Source: Micromonospora sp. WMMA1947
Lineage (GTDB): Bacteria > Actinomycetota > Actinomycetes > Mycobacteriales > Micromonosporaceae
Assembly (NCBI RefSeq): GCF_027497355.1
Contig: NZ_CP114909.1
Location: 4,297,001-4,361,000, forward strand
DNA: 64,000 nt
Direction of reading: 5' to 3'
Shown: in pieces, positions 35,430-42,614 of the stretch
Layout: every line of letters begins with the position of its first letter
How positions within the stretch are numbered: position 1 is the stretch's first letter
The notes under the pieces: generated by a model
What the model was told of the DNA's origin: nothing
The model's input: only the letters and a program-made list of their open reading frames with translations
Databases searched by the model: none
Translations under genes and position numbers: made by a program

Positions 35430-37209
35430 GGTCTCCACTCCCGTGGGTCGGTCCCCCGTCCGCGCGGGGGAGTTGGCGCAGCCACATCTGGCTGGAATAC
35501 AGGAACAGCAGTTCACCGGTTCCGGCGGCGGCGAGCAGCTCACCGCTCAGCGGGGCGTCGGCCGGCAGGCCCACCGATTCGACGAGGCCACGCAGCCGGG
35601 CCAGGAAGGCGGTGTCACGCGGCGCCGGGAAGCCCTTCTTGGGCCGGTGCAGGACACTCGGCGGAAGGTACGGCGCCAGCGCCTGTTTGAGGAACGGCTT
35701 GGAACCGCCGAGCCCGCCCCGGTTCTTCCGCCACTCCGGCATCGAGAACGCCAGACCGGCCAGCGTCACGTCCTGGAAGACCGGCCGGTCCTCCAGCGAG
35801 TACGCCGACGAGCAGGCGTCGACCATCTCGTTGACGTACACCAGGAACCGCCGCATCAGGTGGTACCGGCCGCGCTTGTGCGGATCGAGGGTGGCCAGCT
35901 CGCGATACGGCCGCAGGGTACGACTCCAGACCCGGTCGGTGACGTCCTCCTCGGACACACCGACGTGCCGGCACAGCTCGTCGACCATCCGGTGCCACAG
36001 CGGTCGCTCGTCGCGGTAGAGCCGGGTGCGCAGGTAGTGCTCACCGTGGGTGTCGGGAGGGCGCGTCGGGTCGACGATCGGGAAGTAGGTGCCCTCCTGG
36101 TAGCCCCACAACTCGTCGGAGCCGTGCCCGGAGAACACCACCACCCGGCCGTCGGCGGCGATTCGCTGGTAAGTGCGGAGCAACGCCAGCTCGGCGCCGT
36201 GCAGGAACGGCCGTTGCAGGTGCCGGACGGCGACCGCGGTCAGGCCCTCGACGTCGGCGACGGCGACATCGCAGTGGACCGGCTCCACGCCGGCCGCCCG
36301 AGCGACCTCCAGGGCGTACGGCAGGTCCTCGTTCTGGCCCGCCTCGGTTCCCTCGTAGCGCACCACGTAGGGGGTGACGTCGCTGTGCAGGGCCCGCAGC
36401 GCGCCGAAGACGGCGGAGGAGTCGACGCCGCCGCTGACCACCGCCGCCATCGGCACGTCGGCGGGGCGCCGGATGTCCACCGCGCGCCGGAACGCCTCGG
36501 CGACCTCGTCGACGGTCACCTCCCGTTCCGCCGGCGCCGGCATCCAGTAGCGCCGGTGGCTGACCCGGTCGCCGTCGATGACCATCAGGTGGCCCGGCTC
36601 GACGGAGTGGATCCCGGCGAGCCAGGTGCCGTCGTCGATCGCGTCCATCCGGACGTACGCCCGGTGGAGGAACGCCGTCCAGTCCACCCGGGGTTCCACC
36701 AGGCCGCCGGCGAGCAGCGTGGCCACCTCCGAGGCGAACAGGATCCCCCCGGCGACCCGGCACCAGACCAGCGGCTTGACGCCGAAGTGGTCCCGGGCGA
36801 GGACCGTCCGGCCGGTCCGCCGGTCGTACCAGGCCGCCGCGAACATGCCGTCCAGCTCGCCGACCACGGTCGGCGGGCCGGCGTGGACGGCCTGCAGGAA
36901 CTGCTCGGTGTCGCACCGGCTGCGCGCCGGCCAGCCGCTGATCCGGGTCCGGCTGGCGTACAACTCGCCGTTGTAGGCCAGCGCCACCTCGCCGTCGGGG
37001 CTGACCATCGGCTGATGCCCCGACGGGCTGCGGTCCCGCACGGCCAGCCGGGTGGCCGCGAGCAGGACCCGGCCGTCGTCGGAGAGGTGCAGCCCGCTGT
37101 CGTCCGGCCCGCGGTGGTGCATGGCCCCGACGAGGCGGCGTCCCAGCCGGTCGAGCCACCATGCCGGCCGTGGGCCGTCCAGGCTGACGAAGCCGGCGAT
37201 GCCGCACAT
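35359..37209 (-). CDS. Class B asparagine-synthetase-like amidotransferase
   Basis: A 616-residue protein with an N-terminal Ntn glutaminase (1-215) and C-terminal ATP-pyrophosphatase synthetase domain. The nucleophile Cys2 is intact in MCGIAGF, HHRGPDDSG and YNGELY bind glutamine, and the PP-loop SGGVDSS is at 259-265. It should therefore use glutamine-derived ammonia to amidate an adenylated carboxylate, unlike beta-lactam synthetases or lasso cyclases, which lack Cys2. In the operon it may turn an amino-acid or peptide side-chain carboxylate into an amide. Its start shares one base with the esterase stop (TGATG). Confidence 0.92.
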   Translation of the reverse strand: MCGIAGFVSLDGPRPAWWLDRLGRRLVGAMHHRGPDDSGLHLSDDGRVLLAATRLAVRDRSPSGHQPMVSPDGEVALAYNGELYASRTRISGWPARSRCDTEQFLQAVHAGPPTVVGELDGMFAAAWYDRRTGRTVLARDHFGVKPLVWCRVAGGILFASEVATLLAGGLVEPRVDWTAFLHRAYVRMDAIDDGTWLAGIHSVEPGHLMVIDGDRVSHRRYWMPAPAEREVTVDEVAEAFRRAVDIRRPADVPMAAVVSGGVDSSAVFGALRALHSDVTPYVVRYEGTEAGQNEDLPYALEVARAAGVEPVHCDVAVADVEGLTAVAVRHLQRPFLHGAELALLRTYQRIAADGRVVVFSGHGSDELWGYQEGTYFPIVDPTRPPDTHGEHYLRTRLYRDERPLWHRMVDELCRHVGVSEEDVTDRVWSRTLRPYRELATLDPHKRGRYHLMRRFLVYVNEMVDACSSAYSLEDRPVFQDVTLAGLAFSMPEWRKNRGGLGGSKPFLKQALAPYLPPSVLHRPKKGFPAPRDTAFLARLRGLVESVGLPADAPLSGELLAAAGTGELLFLYSSQMWLRQLPRADGGPTHGSGDHDVATPDVGLGGGTGPVATVAGS

Positions 37210-38195
37210 CACGCGCTCCACTTCGCGCCGCAGGCGGCCAGCGACCGCTCCAGGCGGTGGTCGATGCCCTGATGCCCGTACGGGTGCTCGTCGTACTCGT
37301 GCGGCACCGAGGCGGCCGTCAGCTCGGCGTGCAGCGCCCGGGCGCCCCACTGCATGCCGTACTCGTCCTGCTCGCCGACGTCCAGGTAGAGCGTCTCCAG
37401 CGTGGCGAGCGCGGGGGCGGCGCCCGCGACCAGCCGGACCGGGTCCCGGTCGAGCCAGGTCTGCCACACGGCGTCCCGGAACCGTCCGGTGCGGGGGTCG
37501 CAGGGGAACCCGTCGGCGATGTCCGGCAGGACCTCCGGCGCGTAGCAGACGCCCATCGCGACGATGCTCATCGCCTCCATGAACGCACCGTCGACGGTGC
37601 CGGCGTACCCGGCTCGGCTGAGCGCGGCGATGCCGCCGCGGGCCCGCAGCGTGTTCAGGGCGCGGACCAGCAGCGACAGGTACGTGTGCTCGAATCCGCA
37701 GTCCGGCGTGTGCGCGGCGACGTGGCCGAAGACGCCGGGGCGCTGGATGGCGGCCATGAGGGCGCCGTATCCGCCGCTGGACTTGCCGACCACCGCCCGG
37801 CCGCCTGCCTCGGCGACGGTGGGCAGCCGCTCGTCGACCAGGGCGACCACCTCGTCGACGAGGTATCGCTGGTACGGACCGCACATGGCGGAGTCGAGGT
37901 ACTGCGATCCGCCGTAGCGGGTGGCACAGTCGGGAAGCACGACGTGCACCGGCGGCAGCACCCCCTGCGCCACCAGCCGGGACAGCCGGTCGGGAAGGCT
38001 CTCACCGAGCGGACGAATACCCAGCAGGTCCCGGCCGCGCGAGCCGAAGCCGGCCAGCAGGTACACGACGGGCAGTGCCCGCCGCGGTGGATCCGCCGGG
38101 GTGAGGACGACCACCTCCCGGCGGCTCGGGTCGCCCAGCCGATTCCCGCGTAACACCGAGCTGTCATGGGTGAAGGCGTCGACCCGATACCTCAT
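37209..38195 (-). CDS. Esterase D/antigen-85-type serine hydrolase
   Basis: A 328-residue alpha/beta hydrolase of the putative-esterase family. The nucleophile elbow GKSSGGYG is at 137-144 (Ser139 fits G-x-S-x-G), the acid lies in YLDVGEQDEYGM and the His in YGHQGIDHR. LPVVYLLAGFGSRGRD resembles S-formylglutathione hydrolases and mycolyltransferases. There is no signal peptide, so it is cytoplasmic. In this operon it may release a product from a carrier or hydrolyse a protecting ester. ATGA overlap with the metallo-beta-lactamase-fold gene upstream and TGATG with the next gene. Confidence 0.88.
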   Translation of the reverse strand: MRYRVDAFTHDSSVLRGNRLGDPSRREVVVLTPADPPRRALPVVYLLAGFGSRGRDLLGIRPLGESLPDRLSRLVAQGVLPPVHVVLPDCATRYGGSQYLDSAMCGPYQRYLVDEVVALVDERLPTVAEAGGRAVVGKSSGGYGALMAAIQRPGVFGHVAAHTPDCGFEHTYLSLLVRALNTLRARGGIAALSRAGYAGTVDGAFMEAMSIVAMGVCYAPEVLPDIADGFPCDPRTGRFRDAVWQTWLDRDPVRLVAGAAPALATLETLYLDVGEQDEYGMQWGARALHAELTAASVPHEYDEHPYGHQGIDHRLERSLAACGAKWSA

Positions 38196-39547
38196 CGGCG
38201 CTGCTCCAGCAGAGCCCGGTCCACGTGCCGTACGTACCAGACGGGGTTGTGGAACACGGCGGAGAGCAGTGCGTTGTCACTGGTCCAGAGTCCGTACGAG
38301 CTGCCCATCAGCAGGTCCGCGTCGAACAGCGCCTGCAGCGTGCTGCCGGCGATCGCGGTGTGCGCGCCCCCGTCGCCCGCCTCGCTCGGCAGCGGCCGGA
38401 CCCGCTCGCCGGTGAAGTCGAGGACGAAGCCACGCGCCTTGCCGCCGTCCTCGTACACCGTGATCGTCTGGTCGGCCCCACCGTCGATCTCCCGGTACCA
38501 GAAGTCGGTCCCGACCAGGTGGTCCATCAACCGCTGCACGAGCCGTTCGGTCGGTTCCCGCTGGCGTCCGACCTGATCCGTCTCCGGGTCGAACGCCGGC
38601 ACGCCGGCCGCCGGGTCGAGGGTGACGGCGGCCGAGACGGCGGCGAAGTCGAAGTCGCCGGTGGACATCACACTGCCGTCGTGCGACACGTCGAGGGTCT
38701 GACCGGGACCCCACAACGCCCCGGGACGCCCGACGGACTCCAGGTGCCGCAGCGCCTGCCAGGGGGTGAACGGGAACAGGGCGGTGTTGCACCACGCGAA
38801 GCTGTCGCGCACCCGCCAGCCGAAGGACGACGGGATCGTCAGGCCGGCGCCGACCACGTCGGCCCAGCGGTCGAAGTTGGCCGCGGAGCGCGCGACGAGG
38901 TCGTCCGGCGCGCCGACCTGCCGGCGCTGGGTGAGCACCCCCGGCGGAGCCAGGCTGTGCGCCGGGATCAGCGCGACGTCGACCGCCGGGGCGTCGGCCC
39001 GGGCGAAGAAGCTCTCCGTGTCGGGATGCAGCACCGAGTCACCGGCGATCATCACGGTGGCGTCGGGCGTCTCGAACAGCAGGCTCATCTCCGGGAACGG
39101 CACCCGGGAGGCCAGGGTTCGCAGCCGCGTCCGGCCGAGGTTGACGACGTCACCCGGCCGGACACCGTGGCTCCGGCTGTAGCCGAGGCGCCGCTGGGTC
39201 CAGGCGATGGCCTGGTGACCGAGGCCCGAGTAGGACAGCAACGGAAGACCGTCGCCGCGCGGCCACACCGTGACGGTGTCCGGCGCGCGCAGCGGCGCCT
39301 CGTCGAAGTCGACCTCACGCGCCTCGGCGAGCCGCACCAGGCTGGGGAAGTGGTGGTGGTCGTAGTGGTGGTGACTGAAGACGACGTAGTCGACTTCCTC
39401 GTCGAGCATCGACAGCAATTCCGGTGGCTGTGCCGGGAAATGCTCCCAGAATCGGTCGAGTTCAGGAGTCAGCCACGGATCGACGAGAATTCTTTCGGTG
39501 CCGGTTTCGATGAGAACGGTGGCGTGGCCGAAACTCGTCAGCCTCAT
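38192..39547 (-). CDS. Metallo-beta-lactamase-fold hydrolase with C-terminal extension
   Basis: A 451-residue protein. The MBL domain (about 1-250) begins MRLTSFGHATVLIETGTERILVDPWL, as in UlaG/NAPE-PLD-like proteins, and has the metal motif HxHxDH at 59-64 (HHHYDH) plus IAGDSVLH. The C-terminal 200 residues have no fold I recognise. MBL-fold proteins include hydrolases and diiron or iron oxygenases (PqqB of PQQ biosynthesis belongs to the fold), so chemistry is open. It starts one base after the stop of the SUMF1-like gene and overlaps the esterase. Confidence 0.88.
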   Translation of the reverse strand: MRLTSFGHATVLIETGTERILVDPWLTPELDRFWEHFPAQPPELLSMLDEEVDYVVFSHHHYDHHHFPSLVRLAEAREVDFDEAPLRAPDTVTVWPRGDGLPLLSYSGLGHQAIAWTQRRLGYSRSHGVRPGDVVNLGRTRLRTLASRVPFPEMSLLFETPDATVMIAGDSVLHPDTESFFARADAPAVDVALIPAHSLAPPGVLTQRRQVGAPDDLVARSAANFDRWADVVGAGLTIPSSFGWRVRDSFAWCNTALFPFTPWQALRHLESVGRPGALWGPGQTLDVSHDGSVMSTGDFDFAAVSAAVTLDPAAGVPAFDPETDQVGRQREPTERLVQRLMDHLVGTDFWYREIDGGADQTITVYEDGGKARGFVLDFTGERVRPLPSEAGDGGAHTAIAGSTLQALFDADLLMGSSYGLWTSDNALLSAVFHNPVWYVRHVDRALLEQRR

Positions 39548-39548
39548 C

Positions 39549-40877
39549 TCACCCTGCCGCCGGGTAGACGCAGCGGAAACCGATCTCGTTGTGCTTGTCG
39601 GTCAGCAGGTCCTTACCCCGGTAGTAGGTCGTGAGGCACACCGGCGGCGAGGTCCACGTGCCACCACGCAAGCTGTAGAACGCGTCTCGCCGATTCATGA
39701 ACTCGACCGGCTGCCGGCCCTTGAAGAACGGGTCCAGGTCGGCCTTGGTGAAGAAGTTCGTCCGGGTCATCTCCCACACGTTGCCGGCCATGTGGAGCAG
39801 CCCGTACGGGCTGGCGCCCTCGGGCAGGCTGTCCGCCGGCATCACCGGCTCCGCGGGCGTCGACGGCCCGACAGTGACCAGCACGCTCTCCAGACTGCGC
39901 AGGTCGTGCACCGAGTTGCCGAACGACCGCTCGACGTAGTTGGCCCGGCTCGGATCCCAGTCGTTGCCCCACGGGTACCGCCGGCCGTCCGCGCCCCGGG
40001 CGGCCTTCTCCCACTCGTCCTCGCTCGGCAGTCGTCCGCCGGCCCAGCGGGCGAAGGCCCACGCGTCGTACCAGTCCATCCCGGTCGCCGGGTGCTCGGG
40101 CCGGTTGAAGCGGGGGTCCCGGCGGTGCGCCGAGGCGTGGTCGGGCCGGGGCGGCTGGTCCGGGTGGTCGAACTCGGTGGTTCCCGCGGTCTCCTCGACG
40201 AACCGGTTGTAACGCTCGTTCGTCACCGCGGTCCGGTCGATGTAGAAGGCGGGCAGGTCCACGACCCGCAGCGGGTTGTCCTGGTCGTTCATCTGGAACG
40301 GCCCGGGCACCGTTCCGGTCGCCCCGGCGATGAACGGACCGGCCGGCACCAGCACCGCGTCCGCCAGCTGGGCGGACCGCTGCTTGACGGCCGCCACCCG
40401 GTTGAGGACGTCGGCGAAGTGCTGGTCCTCCAGCCGCCGCAGTTCGTCGGGATCCTCGCTGCCGAAGATCGCGATCAGGGCCCGTTTGGTCAGTGCCGCG
40501 CCACAGCCGACCGGCTTGCGCAGGTAGGCGGGGCGGGTGAAGTTGCTGGGCCAGCCGGAGATGCCGATCAGGTCGCGGGCCGCCAGCGCGATCCGGTGCT
40601 CACCGGCCACGGTGATGGCGGTGAAGGCGACGCTGTCGACAGTGTCGTGGGTGGCCGCGGCGATGGCCCGCTGGGCGGCCTCGCGATCGGCGAAGCTCGC
40701 GCCGAGGATGCGGACGCAGGCGGCGCGTACCGGCCACTCGGGATGGGTGGCGGAGAGCTCGCAGAGACGGTCCAGGTCGGCATGCCGCTCGAGGTCGGCG
40801 GTCACCTGCTGGATGGCCAGCCAGTACTGATCGTCTGTCGTGCCGTCGAAGACGGCAGGATCACTCGTGACGGTCAT
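39549..40877 (-). CDS. SUMF1/FGE-fold protein with N-terminal helical region
   Basis: A 442-residue protein. Residues 1-170 are helical and repeat-like (HEAT-like: PEWPVRAACVRIL, DTVDSVAFTAITV). Residues 176-440 form a formylglycine-generating-enzyme/EgtB-type C-type-lectin fold with GRLPSEDEWEKAARG (281-295), HMAGNVWEMT and YSLRGGTW. The two copper-binding cysteines of FGE are not conserved: only Cys414 remains and the spacing differs. The DinB domain with iron-binding histidines found in EgtB is also absent. It may be a non-copper oxygenase, a substrate-binding protein or a new activity. It is the first enzyme after the 18-codon ORF; the ATG follows AAGGGAAGGG. Confidence 0.88.
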   Translation of the reverse strand: MTVTSDPAVFDGTTDDQYWLAIQQVTADLERHADLDRLCELSATHPEWPVRAACVRILGASFADREAAQRAIAAATHDTVDSVAFTAITVAGEHRIALAARDLIGISGWPSNFTRPAYLRKPVGCGAALTKRALIAIFGSEDPDELRRLEDQHFADVLNRVAAVKQRSAQLADAVLVPAGPFIAGATGTVPGPFQMNDQDNPLRVVDLPAFYIDRTAVTNERYNRFVEETAGTTEFDHPDQPPRPDHASAHRRDPRFNRPEHPATGMDWYDAWAFARWAGGRLPSEDEWEKAARGADGRRYPWGNDWDPSRANYVERSFGNSVHDLRSLESVLVTVGPSTPAEPVMPADSLPEGASPYGLLHMAGNVWEMTRTNFFTKADLDPFFKGRQPVEFMNRRDAFYSLRGGTWTSPPVCLTTYYRGKDLLTDKHNEIGFRCVYPAAG

Positions 40878-40909
40878 GGACCCTTCCCTTCCTGATCACG
40901 TGGTGGGTG

Positions 40910-40936
40910 CCCGGCCACCCTGGGGAGGTGGCCGGG
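40910..40936. terminator. Stem-loop between the 18-codon ORF and the enzyme genes
   Basis: A perfect 10-bp stem (CCCGGCCACC / GGTGGCCGGG) with a 7-nt loop lies in the 95-base gap after the short ORF and before the SUMF1-like gene. It has no T-tract. A partial terminator or mRNA-stabilising hairpin here would make the short peptide more abundant than the enzymes, as is common after RiPP precursor genes. Confidence 0.6.
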
Positions 40937-40972
40937 CTGCGATCGATCAGCGATCGCGCGGGGGCACGGACG

Positions 40973-41029
40973 TCACCACTTGGTGACCTCCTCGTCCTCG
41001 CGGGTCTCGATGAAACGGTCGTCCGACAT
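40973..41029 (-). CDS. 18-residue putative precursor or carrier peptide
   Basis: Reads MSDDRFIETREDEEVTKW then TGA. It is preceded by a perfect AGGAGG (41037-41042) at 7-nt spacing, the best ribosome site of the operon. Sixteen of 17 codons after ATG end in G or C, in line with local coding bias. The peptide is strongly acidic (eight Asp/Glu) with a C-terminal Thr-Lys-Trp. The enzymes that follow on the same strand are oxidative and amide-forming. It could be a ribosomal precursor whose C-terminal residues are modified and released, or an acidic carrier loaded at its C-terminus, in the manner of LysW-type or PEARL-scaffold peptides. A translated leader is the dull alternative. I know no described family for it. 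Confidence 0.6.
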   Translation of the reverse strand: MSDDRFIETREDEEVTKW

Positions 41030-41036
41030 GTCAGCA

Positions 41037-41042
41037 CCTCCT
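41037..41042 (-). promoter_or_regulatory. Perfect Shine-Dalgarno of the 18-codon ORF
   Basis: AGGAGG, seven bases before the ATG at 41027-41029. It supports the view that this very short frame is deliberately and strongly translated. Confidence 0.8.
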
Positions 41043-41205
41043 CCCGGGGGAGAACCGGAAATCGGATCCGCGGTTGCGGCCCGAAACTCGAGGATCAGCC
41101 CGGATGGCGAATTGCTGGTGTCGGGAACGGTGCGGATGTGCCACCGGGGATGCGACCGAATGCGGTCCTATTCCCGTCGGTGGACCCGGGCCTGCGATGT
41201 CGACG

Positions 41206-41236
41206 AGTCTATGGAGGGCCCGCGAGGATCACTCAA
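41206..41236 (-). promoter_or_regulatory. Possible promoter of the peptide operon
   Basis: On the minus strand TTGAGT (41231-41236) and TAGACT (41206-41211) are separated by 19 bases, longer than ideal. They lie in the 269-base gap between the MFS gene stop and the short ORF, giving a leader of about 170 nt. The rest of this gap shows nothing else. Read-through from the MFS gene is also possible. Confidence 0.25.
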
Positions 41237-41298
41237 GCGCGACTCGAGGCGCCGCCCCGTGGGGACAAGAATGGCGTCTCTATTGCAGAACGGTTCAT

Positions 41299-42555
41299 TC
41301 ATTCCTGCCGTGTGACGGCGGTTCGGTTCCCTTTGTGCGCCTGGTGCGGGACCTGGTCCGGGTCCGCCGCCGGGGCCGGGCGGCCCGATCCCTGGGCCGG
41401 CGGTCTCCACAGCAGGGTGCCGAGCGTGACTCCGACGGTGAGCACGACGACCAGTACGGTCGCGGTCACGGTGCTGGTCAGGTCCGCGGTCAGCCCGATG
41501 CCCATCGTCGACACCACGACCCCGAGGGGCAGCAGCGTGGCCCGCAACGTGGCCACCGTCGCCACCTCCTGCTCGGTGGCGGTCGCCACGACCAGGTTGT
41601 TGTACTGGACGAAGGCGACCTCGAAGAACAGCAGGAAGAACGCGTACGCGGTCAACGTCGGAATCTCGGCCCCGGCGAGGACCGCGGTGAGCAGGAAGGG
41701 CAGCGGCACCAGCGTCCAGATGAACGACGGCAGGCGATGGGCGTGACGCTGGACGGGAAGCGCCACGAACGAGCCCGCGAAGACGGCGAAGGCGGACACC
41801 GTGACAAAGGCGGCCACCAGGTCCGTGCCGCCTCCGAGCACGTCCCGGGGCACGGCGTTGACCGCGATGGTGTGGTAGCCCTGCAGGCACGCGACGAGGA
41901 CGAACAGGACGAACAGGCGCCGCAGGTGGGGGTTGGCCAGGCGCAGCCGCGGTGGGCCGTCACCGCCCGCCGCCGGCGCGGGCACGGCCCCGGGGAGCGT
42001 GACGGCGAGCGCCGCCGAGAGCAGCAGGCTCGCCGCGTTCAGGGCCAGGATGGTCCGTACGCCCAGCGCCGGGTCGGCCAGCCCGGTGAGGACAGCGCCG
42101 ATACTCGTTCCGCCCAGCTTGCCGATCTCGGCCAGGGTGTTGACCCGGCCGAGCCGGTCGGCCGGGATCGTCAGCTTGATCAGGACCGTCGCCGAGGACC
42201 GGGTCACCGCCTCCCCGAACCCCCGGACCATCAGCGCGACAGCGGCCACGAGGAAGAACGGGTTGCCGGACAGGGGCGTGGCGACGACGGCGAGCGTCAG
42301 CACCAGACTGGCGACCTCGGCGACGAGGATCAGGCGGGCCGGCGCGCGACCGGCGAGGAGCCGGTTGAGCGGCCGGACGAGGATCAGCGCCGGCAACCAC
42401 GGCGCGGCGAGCACCAGGGCGGCCAGGAGGGTGGACCCTGTCACCTCGCTGACCTCGGTCGACAGGCGCAGGAGGACGAAGAAGCTGCCGGCGGTGTTCA
42501 GGAGCAACAGGGTCGGCACCACCGCGCCGACTCGATGCCTCAGGAGATCAGACAC
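41299..42555 (-). CDS. MFS transporter, probable exporter
   Basis: A 418-residue major-facilitator protein with about 12 hydrophobic helices in two halves and a short cytoplasmic tail. VLVRPLNRLLAGRAPARLILVAEV lies in the loop between helices 2 and 3, where the family motif A is expected. It resembles drug-exporter members of actinomycetes. It lies upstream of the 18-codon ORF on the same strand, 269 bases away, and is divergent from the ATP-grasp gene by 59 bases. It is the natural export candidate for the product of this operon. The ATG follows AAGGG. Confidence 0.88.
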   Translation of the reverse strand: MSDLLRHRVGAVVPTLLLLNTAGSFFVLLRLSTEVSEVTGSTLLAALVLAAPWLPALILVRPLNRLLAGRAPARLILVAEVASLVLTLAVVATPLSGNPFFLVAAVALMVRGFGEAVTRSSATVLIKLTIPADRLGRVNTLAEIGKLGGTSIGAVLTGLADPALGVRTILALNAASLLLSAALAVTLPGAVPAPAAGGDGPPRLRLANPHLRRLFVLFVLVACLQGYHTIAVNAVPRDVLGGGTDLVAAFVTVSAFAVFAGSFVALPVQRHAHRLPSFIWTLVPLPFLLTAVLAGAEIPTLTAYAFFLLFFEVAFVQYNNLVVATATEQEVATVATLRATLLPLGVVVSTMGIGLTADLTSTVTATVLVVVLTVGVTLGTLLWRPPAQGSGRPAPAADPDQVPHQAHKGNRTAVTRQE

Positions 42556-42602
42556 ATGAATCCCTTACGGACAGTTGTGACTCGGAGGCGGGGCGTCGGC
42601 AC

Positions 42603-42608
42603 TATGCT
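42603..42608 (+). promoter_or_regulatory. -10-like hexamer for leaderless ATP-grasp gene
   Basis: TATGCT ends 6 nt before the ATG at 42615; there is no Shine-Dalgarno. The transcript is probably leaderless and starts from the 59-base gap shared with the divergent MFS gene. Confidence 0.45.
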
Positions 42609-42614
42609 CGCCGC

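Noticed and set aside
35359..37209. Beta-lactam synthetase or lasso-peptide cyclase
   Set aside because: The N-terminal Cys2 and glutaminase motifs are intact, and no lasso B protein or protease is present.
40973..41029. Peptide as a PEARL (amino-acyl tRNA-dependent) or PQQ-type precursor
   Set aside because: No LanB-like ligase, radical SAM enzyme or matching protease is encoded nearby; kept only as an analogy.
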